A stretch of 64,000 bases of DNA from an uncultured Thermoguttaceae bacterium. Its GTDB lineage: Bacteria; Planctomycetota; Planctomycetia; Pirellulales; Thermoguttaceae. The stretch spans positions 1 to 64,000 of the forward strand of contig CALFBP010000007.1 in the NCBI GenBank assembly GCA_937951625.1, read 5' to 3'. Position numbers and translations under genes: made by a program. The number at the start of each line of letters is the position of its first letter. Within the stretch, counting starts at the first letter, position 1. A model generated the notes under the pieces. It was not told the DNA's origin. It saw nothing but the letters and a program-made list of their open reading frames with translations, and did not search any database. Below are positions 1-9,700 of the stretch, one piece after another.

Positions 1-214
1 AGAAGTTTTCCACGAAAAAACCCATTGCACCAATCCGACAAATTCGCCGCAGTTTCTCCCCACTTGCACCCGATCAACTGGAGCAGGGCCGCTAAAAAGT
101 TCATCAAGCACGTGAGTGCATTAACAGCACCCATACCATCACAAGTGACGGAACATCTCGTCCGCACTCCGTTCCCGGCCCACCCATCGCCCGTGGGGAT
201 TGCGGTGCGATGAG

Positions 215-1183
215 CTATGGTAACGACACCGATTCGCCGCCATCAATCGAGGCGACGGCCCGAAAAACGCCCAATTCGATAGTTTCCGAGAGGAACCTGA
301 CGGCCCCATCACCCAAAGCGAATTGAACCCCCCCCGGGTGCAGGCTGTTGAAATTCAGTCGTTGATCCCACGGTACGCTGGTCGTCGAACGCGGATTGGT
401 CCGATTTAGGGGAATTGCCGCCGAAACACAGCACGCCATTGAGTGCGCCCAAGTGTAGGTTCCAGGAAAGTCGGAGACGTAGTTTTGATTGAACGCCACC
501 TCGCCGATCGCCAGCGTGTTGCTCAGTCCATCGGTGACAGAGGCAGTGGATCGAGGCTTGCGCATGCTGTACCAGTAATACAGCCCATTGTTGTCCATAA
601 AAGAGTCCGCGACCGGCCTGTCCCATCCGGCGGTGATGACCGTGTTATTCGCAAATGCTCCCCAATCCCAGTCGTTTCCTGCGACACCGCGATAATTTGA
701 TCGGGCAACAGAAATTCCGCCGGAGATATAAATATTGTTCTCAGTAACCACCGGGGGTGCAGGATCGCTGGGACACAAAAACGTTCCGATCACGGTAGCC
801 AACAGGCCGCTGTCCGCCAGCGAGATGTTCCCTTGCCGCGCGCGGTCGTAGATAGCCGTCTGCTCAATGTAGGGCAGAATCCGCATCCAATGGCTCCAGC
901 ATCGCGATGTTTGGGTATACCCACCCAAGTTGAAGGGGTCCCCGTAGCCACCGTACCAATTGACAGGAAAACAACGATAGCTGTCGTGATAATTGTGAGT
1001 CGCCAAGCCTAGTTGCTTGAGATTGTTCGTGCATTGACTCCGCCGTGCCGCTTCCCGGGCCGCTTGAACCGCCGGCAACAACAAGGCAATCAGAATGCCG
1101 ATGATCGCGATCACCACCAACAGCTCGACGAGGGTAAACCCCGGCGACGAAAACCGATAACGCGCGAGCCTCGCTCTCTTCAT
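215..1183 (-). CDS. DUF1559 domain protein with type II pseudopilin N-terminus
   Basis: The 322-residue product starts with a short basic segment and then a prepilin-type signal, [19 protein letters not shown], in which cleavage and methylation would follow the Gly. The hydrophobic helix continues into the [14 protein letters not shown] motif typical of planctomycete DUF1559 proteins. The C-terminus carries the family's HPGG...DG motif ([17 protein letters not shown]). The ATG is preceded by AGGAGGG at good spacing. Such proteins are expanded in Planctomycetota and are presumed to be pilin-like or cell-surface, but the role of this copy is unknown. It lies 109 bases downstream of a GntR-type regulator on the same strand, so regulation by that protein is possible but only inferred. 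Confidence 0.93.
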   Translation of the reverse strand: MKRARLARYRFSSPGFTLVELLVVIAIIGILIALLLPAVQAAREAARRSQCTNNLKQLGLATHNYHDSYRCFPVNWYGGYGDPFNLGGYTQTSRCWSHWMRILPYIEQTAIYDRARQGNISLADSGLLATVIGTFLCPSDPAPPVVTENNIYISGGISVARSNYRGVAGNDWDWGAFANNTVITAGWDRPVADSFMDNNGLYYWYSMRKPRSTASVTDGLSNTLAIGEVAFNQNYVSDFPGTYTWAHSMACCVSAAIPLNRTNPRSTTSVPWDQRLNFNSLHPGGVQFALGDGAVRFLSETIELGVFRAVASIDGGESVSLP

Positions 1184-1292
1184 GACTGATCCCTCCTAAA
1201 CAAAAGAAAAGACACAACCACACGGACCAACGTATGTTTCACGAAACCTCACGGACGATGTCTGAGGTTGATCATGATGCGGGAATGCTCGG

Positions 1293-2009
1293 TTACAACG
1301 CATTTTTTGGCAACTCTGTATCGGCCATGGCCAGGGTGGATCGCATTTGGGCCCGAATCATGGCACGCGCTGCCTCCACATCGCGGTCACGGATCGCGCG
1401 AACCAATTCGCGATGCTCCCACGCAACGCGATCTGCCACGTCGCTACCACCAACCGTGGGCGCTATTTGAAAGAAACGGACCAACACTTGTTGCATCCCA
1501 GCAATCAAACGCGAGCCAGTCATCTGCAAAATCTGGCTGTGAAAAGTCATGTCCAGCTCCACGCATCGGGCCGAATACGGATCTTTCCTCAATTCCCCCT
1601 CGAACTCCCGTTGGACGGCCTCCAGCCGATCGATCTGCTCATCCGAGGCGGCGCGAATCGCCAATTCTACGGCGCCGATTTCCAGTGCGTATCGAAGCAA
1701 CCCCACTTCGCGCCAGTCTTCGGAGGAACTGGCCAACGACGGCAGGCTGTGCGCGAACAAGCGGATGGGATCAGGACGTCGAACATAGAGCCCTTTCCGC
1801 TTACGTCCCTCCAAGATGCCCAGGGCCTGCAACTGGTTGAGCGCCTCCCGCACCACCGTTCGCGAGGCGTCGTACTCCTCGGCCAATTGCGCCTCCGTCA
1901 TGAAGAAGGCACCATCCGGCACTCGTTCCGCCTGAATACGTTCGCGGATTCGCGTGGCCAGCACGTGAGCTTTCGTCGAAATGCGCTTTCGATCGCTAAC
2001 AATTCCCAT
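1293..2009 (-). CDS. GntR family transcriptional regulator, FadR/FCD type
   Basis: The 238-residue product has an N-terminal winged helix-turn-helix (about residues 12-75, with TEAQLAEEYDASRTVVREAL as the recognition region) followed by an all-helical FCD effector domain (about 85-230). Candidate FCD metal ligands are visible in LDMTFHSQIL and in the WEHRELVRAI helix. The ATG has a strong GGAGGT five bases upstream, and a sigma70-like promoter lies directly before it. FCD regulators usually repress genes for sugar-acid or organic-acid catabolism in response to the substrate. No catabolic operon adjoins it; the nearest downstream gene encodes a DUF1559 protein. Its ligand cannot be named. Confidence 0.93.
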   Translation of the reverse strand: MGIVSDRKRISTKAHVLATRIRERIQAERVPDGAFFMTEAQLAEEYDASRTVVREALNQLQALGILEGRKRKGLYVRRPDPIRLFAHSLPSLASSSEDWREVGLLRYALEIGAVELAIRAASDEQIDRLEAVQREFEGELRKDPYSARCVELDMTFHSQILQMTGSRLIAGMQQVLVRFFQIAPTVGGSDVADRVAWEHRELVRAIRDRDVEAARAMIRAQMRSTLAMADTELPKNAL

Positions 2010-2030
2010 TTTTTACCTCCAATGTATTAA

Positions 2031-2060
2031 ATTCTAATCGAAACCCCATAAAACAGTCAA
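2031..2060 (-). promoter_or_regulatory. Predicted promoter of the GntR-type regulator
   Basis: On the minus strand TTGACT (2060-2055) and TAGAAT (2036-2031) are separated by 18 bases, and the start codon lies 22 bases beyond the -10. A small inverted repeat, ATTA-N5-TAAT, overlaps the -10 and could be an autoregulatory operator, but it is too short to be convincing. Confidence 0.5.
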
Positions 2061-2568
2061 TAAAATACCACTTTTTCTCGAGGGCCCCAGCAAAGCGTTT
2101 ACCAGTCTGCTACGTCTAAACCGACGCTGGATTACTGCCCAAATTGCTGTAATGGCATTTCCTAGTTTTCCCAGATTCGCAATTGGCGGCTTCCCCCATT
2201 TCCTCGGTTTACCTCCTTTGTAAGAGGACTCTGGGATTTTCCCACTCAGTGGTGCTCGCAGGCTTCTGCGGCATCCTGATCGTGTTGGCCGAATACGGTC
2301 CCGGTTAGTGATTTCGACCCGCGACAAAACATGCTGTTAGAAAGCGCGTGTGCCACTGGCGTCTTCTCTTGCAGTTCAATTGCGTGCAAGGGTACCGTGG
2401 CTAGCTTGTCCAGACGGGCGAAAACGTGGTGTGAGGACGCTGCCTGGGCGAAGAAAAACGGACTTCCCTGCTCCGGTCGACGTTTTCGCGTGATCGGTAG
2501 GATGTGGGCATGTCGCAAACCGCCTGAGCCATCGAAGCCAACAGGGCCCATACGTTTTCAACTGAGGC
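2061..2568. other. Intergenic stretch, no gene recognised
   Basis: About 500 bases between the GntR promoter and the integrase remnant. Open frames of 60-130 codons occur on both strands, but none shows recognisable motifs, a convincing ribosome-binding site or family similarity. It may be the further-decayed N-terminal part of the recombinase gene that follows. Confidence 0.5.
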
Positions 2569-2883
2569 GACGCGACGATGCCGCTGTTTCACAAGCTGAC
2601 CGACCGTCTGCAAGCAAAGGCCCTAGTCAACAGCAACTTGAAAGCCCGCCAGCATTCCGGAACGTGACAAGCCAGCGCGGACACTGGAGGTTCACGCCCT
2701 CCGAGGTACTCTCGGCACGCTGTTGAACAAGAACAAAGTATCCCCCCGATCGGCCAAGCGGCCACGCGTCACTCGAAACGTGACTTGATTTTGAAGGTTT
2801 ACACCGACTTGAAGTCTTTGGACGTAGCTGCGCCGATAGAATCGCTTCCAAATCTCCCGCTCACTGGGGATATTGAACGGTAA
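2569..2883 (+). pseudogene. Decayed tyrosine recombinase (integrase), C-terminal remnant
   Basis: Three consecutive reading-frame fragments together reproduce the C-terminal half of a planctomycete phage-type integrase. The first, around 2569-2650, reads DATMPLFHKLTDRLQAKAL. The second, around 2651-2750, reads ASIPERDKPARTLEVHALR followed by GTLGTLLNKNKVSPRSAK, which is the box II HxLR motif with its usual continuation. The third, around 2757-2883, reads RHSKRDLILKVYTDLKSLD and ends near SLPNLPL, the usual end of the fold with the catalytic Tyr in VYTD. Frame shifts separate the fragments and no start codon or N-terminal domain is recognisable. The remnant reads towards the 3' end of tRNA-Asp, the usual orientation for an element integrated at a tRNA gene. 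Confidence 0.75.
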
Positions 2884-3057
2884 GCGATCGTCAGAAAGAC
2901 AACCGGGATCGACGATTTGAGGGCTCCCGAGTTTGCACCAAAGTTTTCACCAACCACTTGCGCAACGCGTTTAAAACGGTCGTTTGCCAACACGTTGTCA
3001 GGCGAATTAAACAAACCCCCCGTGCCGACACACTTGACATAAGTGCTTACTCTGGCG

Positions 3058-3097
3058 AAAAAAAGAACCCGCTGACCGGGGCTGTCAGCGGGTTCTT
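3058..3097 (-). terminator. Rho-independent terminator of tRNA-Asp
   Basis: A perfect 14-bp stem (3063-3076 with 3084-3097) closes a 7-base loop and is followed on the minus strand by a run of seven T (3064-3058). It starts five bases after the tRNA 3' end. Confidence 0.9.
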
Positions 3098-3101
3098 CGA
3101 G

Positions 3102-3175
3102 CGAGGGCGACGGGACTCGAACCCGCAACCACTGGATCGACAGTCCAGTACTCTAACCAATTGAGCTACGCCCCC
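3102..3175 (-). tRNA. tRNA-Asp (anticodon GTC)
   Basis: The minus strand folds into a complete cloverleaf. The acceptor stem is GGGGGCG with CGCCCTC (one G-U pair), the D-stem is GCTC/GAGT, the anticodon stem is CTGGA/TCCAG around loop CTGTCGA, and the T-arm is GCGGG-TTCGAGT-CCCGT. The anticodon is GTC and the discriminator base is G, the aspartate identity base. CCA is not encoded. The gene abuts its own promoter and terminator, and an integrase remnant lies beyond its 3' end. Confidence 0.96.
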
Positions 3176-3192
3176 GACCTCGAAAGTCCCTA

Positions 3193-3220
3193 ATTATACT
3201 TTACGCCGACCTGCCCGCAA
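3193..3220 (-). promoter_or_regulatory. Predicted promoter of tRNA-Asp
   Basis: On the minus strand a perfect TATAAT (3198-3193) lies 16 bases after TTGCGG (3220-3215) and 17 bases before the tRNA 5' end. Confidence 0.6.
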
Positions 3221-4015
3221 GGGCTCGCAATTCTCTGTTTCGTGTTGGGGTGTTGGGGTGTTATCTTCCAGGATAACCCGAAGCAAAACACGGTCAATCG
3301 ACTCTGTTGTTTCGACTTTGCGACCATCACTGCTAGAGACTAGTCGTCATCGAATTCCAGTGTCCCGCCGGTATGTTCTCACAACCCCCCCTCGCGTGGG
3401 AAATGTTTGTGCTCCGCCAAGGTCGATCTTTTCGTTCGGTTCTTAGAGCTTATCCCACAACCTCCCCTCTCCCGCTCGCGAAAGAGGGGTTGGGGGTGAG
3501 GATAACTGCAAGGCAGGCGTTTTTCCCGTCGTCTGCAAAGATCTTGGGCCCTCACCTCGACCCTCTCCCGTGGGGAGAGGGGACTTTTGGGATAAACACG
3601 TAATGACCATTTGTTGGCCAGGCGGTGGCTTAGTTTCCGGCCCGTTTTCGGGCAGAAGCATGTATCTTGTCGCCTTTTGACCCGACGGGGATGTTTTCAT
3701 TCTTCCAGTGTCGCCGCGGAAATGGGATTAATCCCCGCAAAGGGTAATCATTCTTTCTGCAACCTCGCCGCTCGATGCCAGGGGGCAGACGAACCGTGCA
3801 GTCTATGTTCTCACCGAGCTTTACTGTATCGCTTTCCATTTCCATGCCCATCCTGTCGAATTGGGGATGGCTGCTTCGCACGGCGTGCTGACCGGCTTGC
3901 CGCAATAGGTACTTGACGGGTGGCGGCGTCTTGGCCACGATGGGCGGCAGTTCTTTGTGGGGAAACGTCAGGGACGTTTGCAACGACAACTCAGCAGGGG
4001 AAGGACAGTCGGGCC
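3221..4015. other. Intergenic stretch containing a dispersed repeat
   Basis: About 800 bases between the tRNA-Asp promoter and rhaB. Apart from the 144-base palindromic repeat listed separately, I see no gene: the open frames here are short, lack family motifs, and several run straight through the repeat. Confidence 0.6.
3451..3594. repeat. Dispersed 145-bp palindromic repeat, copy A
   Basis: First of three copies in the window; the others are at 24035 and 46336. Each begins TATCCCA followed by CCTCCCCTCTC and ends GAGAGGGGACTTTTGGGATA or a near variant, so the ends form an imperfect inverted repeat of about 20 bp. Inside are two further hairpins built from CCCCTCTC/GAGAGGGG and a conserved core containing GCAAGGCAGGCGTTTTT. 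All copies are intergenic and encode nothing, as expected for a small non-autonomous MITE-like element. Confidence 0.85.
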
Positions 4016-5512
4016 ATGGCGGAGAAGGCGTATCTAGCGGTGGATATCGGTGCTTCCAGCGGTCGGCATGTGGTCGGGCGATTCGATGGGAAACGGCTGT
4101 CCCTGGAGGAGGTCTATCGGTTCGAAAACGGCCCGGTGGAAGTCCTGGGAAGCCTCCACTGGGATTTGCTCGGGCTATGGTCTCAGGTGAAGAGCGGGTT
4201 TCGCGCGGCGGCCAGTCGCGGCGGGCCGGTCGCCTCGGTGGGGGTGGATACTTGGGGCGTGGACTTCGGCTTGCTGGGCCGCGGCGACGTGCTGTTGGGG
4301 AATCCCTACCATTACCGCGACAGCCGCACCAACGGGATGCTGGAGAAGGCGTTTTCCCTGGTGCCCCGGGAGGAGATCTTTCGGCACACCGGCCTTCAGT
4401 TCATGCAGTTCAACAGCCTTTACCAACTCTTGGCCATGAAAATGGCCCAGTCCCCTTTATTGGAGGCCGCGAAGAGCTGGCTGATGATGCCCGACCTGTT
4501 CCACTGGCTTCTGACGGGGCAAAAAACCAATGAATTCACCAACGCCACAACGAGTCAATGTTACAATCCGCTTCAGGGTGGTTGGGCTCAGGAACTGCTG
4601 GCGAAGTTCGGTTTGCCTGCTGAAATATTCGGCCCGATTTCGCCGCCGGGAACGGATTTGGGCCTGCTCCGGGCCAGCGTGGCCGCGGAGACGGGACTGA
4701 GCGGCACTCGCGTGGTGTTGCCGGGTACCCACGATACGGCCAGCGCCGTGATGGCCGTGCCTGCCGCCAGCCGCCCGGGCCAGCGGCCCGATTGGTGTTA
4801 CATCAGCTTGGGCACGTGGGCCTTGTTGGGCATCGAGTCGCCTCAACCGGTGGTAACCGACAAGGTGCTTCAGTTGAATTTCACCAACGAGGGCGGAGTT
4901 GGCAACACCTATCGCGTGCTCAAGAACATTTGTGGGTTGTGGCTGGTGCAGGAATGCCGCAGGGTGTGGAACCAAGCGGGCCGGAACTTCGGCTGGGAGG
5001 ACCTGAACCAACTGTCGGCCGCCGCCAGGCCCCTGGTTGCCTTCATCGATCCGGACGCCCAGGATTTTCTCGCGCCCGACGACATGCCCGAGGCCATCCG
5101 CGCCTTCTGCCGCAAGACCGGCCAGACGGTCCCGGCCGACGAGGGCGCTGTTGTCCGCTGCGCGATCGAGAGTCTGGCGATGAAGGTCCGGCATGTGCTT
5201 GGGATGTGCGAAGAGCTGGCGGGCGGGCGGATCGAAACGATCCACATTGTCGGCGGCGGGACGAAGAACCGTCAGCTCTGCCAGGCCACGGCCGACGCTT
5301 GCGCCCGACGCGTCGTGGCCGGACCCGTCGAAGCCACCGCCACCGGCAACCTGATGATGCAAGCGGTGGCCGCTGGCGACGTCCAGACCATTGCCGAGGC
5401 CCGCGAGGTCGTTCGCAACAGCTTCCCCGTCGAGGAATATACGCCCCGCGACACCGCCGCTTGGGATGAGGGGTATGCGCGATTTGTGAGGTTGCTCGAC
5501 AGGAAAACGTAA
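4016..5512 (+). CDS. rhaB: Rhamnulokinase (FGGY carbohydrate kinase)
   Basis: The 498-residue protein is an FGGY-family sugar kinase most like L-rhamnulokinase, which phosphorylates L-rhamnulose at O1. The N-terminal ATPase fold begins AVDIGASSGRHVVGRF, and VGVDTWGVDFGLL carries the sugar-binding and catalytic Asp region. GTHDTASAV opens the second domain, and the adenosine motif THIVGGGTKNRQLCQ lies near the C-terminus. The start is placed at the ATG at 4016, because GGGGAAGGA lies just upstream and homology begins at once; an upstream in-frame start would add 32 unrelated residues. An oxidoreductase gene follows on the same strand. Rhamnose isomerase and aldolase genes are not in the window. 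Confidence 0.93.
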   Translation: MAEKAYLAVDIGASSGRHVVGRFDGKRLSLEEVYRFENGPVEVLGSLHWDLLGLWSQVKSGFRAAASRGGPVASVGVDTWGVDFGLLGRGDVLLGNPYHYRDSRTNGMLEKAFSLVPREEIFRHTGLQFMQFNSLYQLLAMKMAQSPLLEAAKSWLMMPDLFHWLLTGQKTNEFTNATTSQCYNPLQGGWAQELLAKFGLPAEIFGPISPPGTDLGLLRASVAAETGLSGTRVVLPGTHDTASAVMAVPAASRPGQRPDWCYISLGTWALLGIESPQPVVTDKVLQLNFTNEGGVGNTYRVLKNICGLWLVQECRRVWNQAGRNFGWEDLNQLSAAARPLVAFIDPDAQDFLAPDDMPEAIRAFCRKTGQTVPADEGAVVRCAIESLAMKVRHVLGMCEELAGGRIETIHIVGGGTKNRQLCQATADACARRVVAGPVEATATGNLMMQAVAAGDVQTIAEAREVVRNSFPVEEYTPRDTAAWDEGYARFVRLLDRKT

Positions 5513-5625
5513 CAACCAAGGCGACAGGTCCGCGATCGTGCCCTCGATTTGCCCGCGCATGTCGGGGCCAGGCGGCCTGTCTTTTCGTCCGCTCTACCCG
5601 TTCGCTGCTCATCAGGAGTTAACCA

Positions 5626-6672
5626 ATGATCAACGTGGGAATCGCTGGAATCGGGTTCATGGGGATGATTCATTACCTGGCCTACCAGAGGCTGAAGGGG
5701 GTCCGCGTGCGGGCGATTTGCGAGCAAGATCCCGTGCGCCTGGCTGGGGACTGGCGTTCGATCAAGGGCAACTTCGGCCCGCCCGGCCAAAAAATGGACC
5801 TCCAAGGTGTGGCCCGCTATTCCGATCTCAAAGAACTCTACGCCGATAGCAGCCTGGACCTGATCGACGTGTGTTTACCGCCGTCGCTCCACGCGGAGGT
5901 GGCGATCGAGGCGTTGCGGGCCGGGCGGCACGTGTTCTGCGAAAAGCCGATTGCCCTGACCCCCGGCGACGCCGATCGCATGGTCAAAACCGCCAAGAAG
6001 GCCGGCAAACTGCTGATGATCGGACATGTGCTTCCCTTCTTTCCCGAGTATCGGTTCGCCTATCAGACGATTGTTTCGGGCAAGTACGGGAGGGTCTTGG
6101 GGGGGTATTTCAAGCGGGTGATTTCGGACCCCACGGCCACGGGCTGGCTGCCGCACTTCTTCAGCCCGACCGTTTGCGGCGGCCCGATGATCGACCTCCA
6201 CATCCACGACGCTCACTTCATTCGGCTGGTTTTCGGGATGCCGAAATCAGTATGCACGGTGGGACGGATGCGGGGCGAGGTAGCCGAGCTGTTCACCACC
6301 CAATTTCGCTGCGGCGATCCCGCCCAGTTCGTCACCGCCACCAGTGGCACGATCGCCCAACAAGGGCGTCCTTTTACGCACGCTTATGAAATCTACTTGG
6401 AGCGGGCCACGTTGTTGTTCGATTCGGGCATCGGCAAGCCTGGGGCCAGTATTCCGGTCACGGTGTTGACGAACGAGGGCCGCGTGCTGCACCCCAAGCT
6501 CGGTTCCGGCGATCCGGTCGATGCCTTCGTGGCCGAAATCCAAGAGGTGCTCCGCTGCGTGCGGAGCAACACCCCCTCCGCGCTTTTGGACGGCCATTTG
6601 GCCCGCGATGCCCTCGTCCTGGGTTATCGCCAAACCGCGTCGCTGGCCAAGGGCCGCGAAGTGCGCGTCTAG
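5626..6672 (+). CDS. Gfo/Idh/MocA family NAD(P)-dependent oxidoreductase
   Basis: The 348-residue protein has an N-terminal Rossmann fold (residues 1-125) with the nucleotide loop GIAGIGFMGMIHYLAY and the family motif HVFCEKPIALT, whose Lys is the usual catalytic/structural residue. A C-terminal alpha/beta substrate domain follows, with GGPMIDLHIHDAHFIRLVFG giving the active-site Asp and His. There is no export signal, so it is cytosolic. An AGGAG lies seven bases before the ATG. It is 113 bases downstream of rhaB and probably co-transcribed, so a deoxysugar or related substrate is plausible. The substrate cannot be read from sequence. Confidence 0.93.
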   Translation: MINVGIAGIGFMGMIHYLAYQRLKGVRVRAICEQDPVRLAGDWRSIKGNFGPPGQKMDLQGVARYSDLKELYADSSLDLIDVCLPPSLHAEVAIEALRAGRHVFCEKPIALTPGDADRMVKTAKKAGKLLMIGHVLPFFPEYRFAYQTIVSGKYGRVLGGYFKRVISDPTATGWLPHFFSPTVCGGPMIDLHIHDAHFIRLVFGMPKSVCTVGRMRGEVAELFTTQFRCGDPAQFVTATSGTIAQQGRPFTHAYEIYLERATLLFDSGIGKPGASIPVTVLTNEGRVLHPKLGSGDPVDAFVAEIQEVLRCVRSNTPSALLDGHLARDALVLGYRQTASLAKGREVRV

Positions 6673-6735
6673 GTCGAAGGGTGTCGGCCGCTTGGCGGCA
6701 AGCGGCGGCAGAGCGGACCATTGCCCGACGGCGGA

Positions 6736-9700
6736 TTACTCCAACCCGAAGGCGCCCGCGGTCGGGATGCGGGCGCCACCCGCTTGGCCCAATCGGGTCT
6801 TGGGGAGGAAACGCGGCTCGATGGAGAACGAAGCCCCGTAGCTGCCCCGGCTTACGTCGGCATGGAAACCGGCGCTGACGAGGAACGATTCGCCAATCCG
6901 CGTGATCGTGAAGTTTTCGCCGATGTTCCCTTGGCGGCGGAGATCGACCGAGGCGCTTAAGGCCGAGACCCACTTCGGGCTCATGCGGTAGCTGTACGAG
7001 GCCGAGAGCACGGTGTTGCTGATCGGGCCGTCGAGCACATTCACCCCGAGGTACAGCCCGCTTTTCGGCGGGCGATCCAGAAATCCGCCCACGCTGATGA
7101 TTCGCTGGCCGTCGTGGAAGAAATCGAAAATCCCGCTCGAAAGCAGGGCAAAACGGTCGCCGACTTGCCACCGGGCGTCGTAGTCGAGTAGGCCGATGGC
7201 CTGGCCGAAGTTGTCGCGGTCCTTGTCGGGGAAGAAGACGATGTTGGTGTCCAAGGTGATCCAGTCGATGATCCGCATCTGGTCGGGCGCGCCGCGTTTG
7301 GTCTGCCAGCGGTGACGCATGCCGAGACGGAACGCCGTGAGATCGTCGGCGATCTCGCTGCTGGGAGCCGTCACCCAACCGGCCATCCCCGTGCGCAGGG
7401 CATAAAATCGTTCGTCGAAGGTGAGGGGGATCGCGGGCGAGGGCGGGAAACTGCCGATGGGGGCCGGAAACGTGTTGGGCACGAAACGGCGGCGGAAGGC
7501 CTCGATGCTATCGTCATCCAACGGATCGTAAAGCGGCAAGCGGGTCATGTCGCGATTGGCGTCGGAGTAGGAGAACTCGGCGTCGAAAACGACCTTGTGG
7601 GCCAGGCCGTGGAGGTTCCAAAGGATGCTCTCCACGTCGGGGTTCACCCGCCACATGGGCACACTCGCCCGCACCCCCACTTGTCCAAACAGCCGGTCCA
7701 ATGGCTGACCGTTCAGGTCTTCGCCCCAGTGGCCGAACTCGCCTAAGGCATAGGGCACGAACTTCACCACGCCGAGCTGGAGGGGCAGATCGATTTCGTG
7801 TCGGGTGACGAAGCGTTCGCCGCGGGCCACGACCGGATTGCCCGCCGCATCGGTTTCCCAAGGTAGGAAGCGGAACTTCGCGCCCGGGTCTTGGGGCGGC
7901 GCCGGTGGGGCGAGCGTGTGAAACTGACCATAGCCCACACTGGAGTGTTCGTACCACGTGAAACGATCCCAAAGGAGCGACTGGCCCAGCCAAAAGTGGT
8001 CTGCCCGAGGAAGCCAGTCGGTCTGTGTAAAGAAGTCGTTTACCCGCACGTCGGCCGTGATGCTCCAGGCGGTGTTGTCGCGGATTCGCTTCAACTCCAG
8101 GCCCGTGCTCAGGTCCTTCATCTCGTACCATTCGCGCTCGTAGTATTGCTCCAAGAAATTGCGGTCGCTAATCAGGCCGACCTCGGCGGACAACTGGATG
8201 TCGCCCGGCAGAATCTGCCGATGCTGACCGAACAAACGGTAGCGATAGCTCCGCTCGGCGGGCACACCCATGCGGTCCAGTCCCAAGTCATCGTCGCCGT
8301 GGTCCTGGATGCCCCAATAATCCCAAAGTCCAGCGGCGGGCCCGGCCAAGCCTAGGAACCCCTCGCGGTTGTAAGAGAACTTCGTCCCGTGGCCCAGCCC
8401 ACGCTTGCTCAGATAGTCGAGGCTGGCGTCCCACTCCGTGCCTTCTGGCGGGCTGCGGAGACCGAGGATTTGATACATGTTCAAATCGACCAAGGCTTGG
8501 AGACCGAAGACGTTGTCGTGCCGCATGCGCACGCGTCGCACATAGAGCGTCGGGTCGTCCAGATTCGTGGCGAAGGTCGGCCAGTAGAAAACCGGCAAGT
8601 CGTCGATGAACAGAAAGCTGTTTTCCGCCGTGGCGAAACGATACGGCTCCATAGCGAGATCGCCGGTCGCTGGGTCGATGAGCGGGGCGCCGGTAACGGG
8701 ATCGACCCGCGGTGTTTCCCGATCCTCGAATCGCACGCTCCCCGCTTGAAGGCGATAGCTGGGCCGGCCCATCCGGCTTGACGTCACGTAAGCATTCTGG
8801 GCGTAAAACTCGTCCTGGCTGAGCTGTTGAATCCGCTCAGCGCGGAGACGCAACAAGCCTTGATACTTTGGCACCGGGGTAAGGATCTCGGCGCTTAGCA
8901 CCGTACCCACCTGATTGGCCACGTCGTAGTACATGCGTTCCGCCTGAATGATGCGCTCACCTTGGCGGAAGACGATGTTTCCCTCCATGTAGATTTCCAA
9001 CGGGACGTTGTTCGGCTGAAGCCGGTTGCCCTGCAAGTCGGGTTCGTCGATCCCGGTGGTCCAGATCACCATTCGGTCCGCGGAGATGTCGATGGTGCCC
9101 ACCGGGGTCGAGCGGAGCGCTTGGGGGATGTCGGGTCGGTCGGGAAGCGAAAGCCCCTCGATGATCAGATTCACTCCCGAGGTGATGACGGCGACCCATT
9201 GGTTGGTCTGCCGGTCGGGAAACCACTGGACTTGCGTGCGCACGTCGCTACGGGGAAAGGCGCGGAGTCGCCGCGTGCCCGGCGGAAGGTCGGTCGGCGG
9301 GGGCGGCGGCAACGGTGAGACGAATTGCACCGCTTGGACCAGACCGGCCGCCGCGTCGCGATGCGCCATGCCCCGCTCATAGATCGGCGGCGGGGTTTGA
9401 GACGCAGGATTTGTTTGAACGGCCCGAACCTCGATCGTGTCCATCGTGGCCAAGCGGCCAAACCAAGTCTGGTCGTTGAGCCGGGTGTGGCGTCCGGCCT
9501 GTCGACGCTCCACCCGCACGTTGCCTTCCAGATAGGCTAGGACCTTGCGCGGTCCGGCTTCCACCAACCCCTGCTGCTCGATCCAAAGGACCGCCTCGTC
9601 CGCCGTAATCGTGTCTGTACCTTGAGCGATCCGGCAATCGCCGCGAAGTACCCAAACTTCGTAACTGCCTTGAGTCCATTGCGTCGCCGCTTGACTGGAG

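Noticed and set aside
2958-3164. Frame ending RRDSNPQPLDRQSSTLTN
   Set aside because: The end is the antisense translation of tRNA-Asp. It is useful as a trace of an integrase tail but not a gene.
4457-5560. Long minus-strand open frame opposite rhaB
   Set aside because: It mirrors the rhaB codons in a GC-rich genome, has no family motif and shows the His/Arg/Gly-rich composition of a shadow frame.
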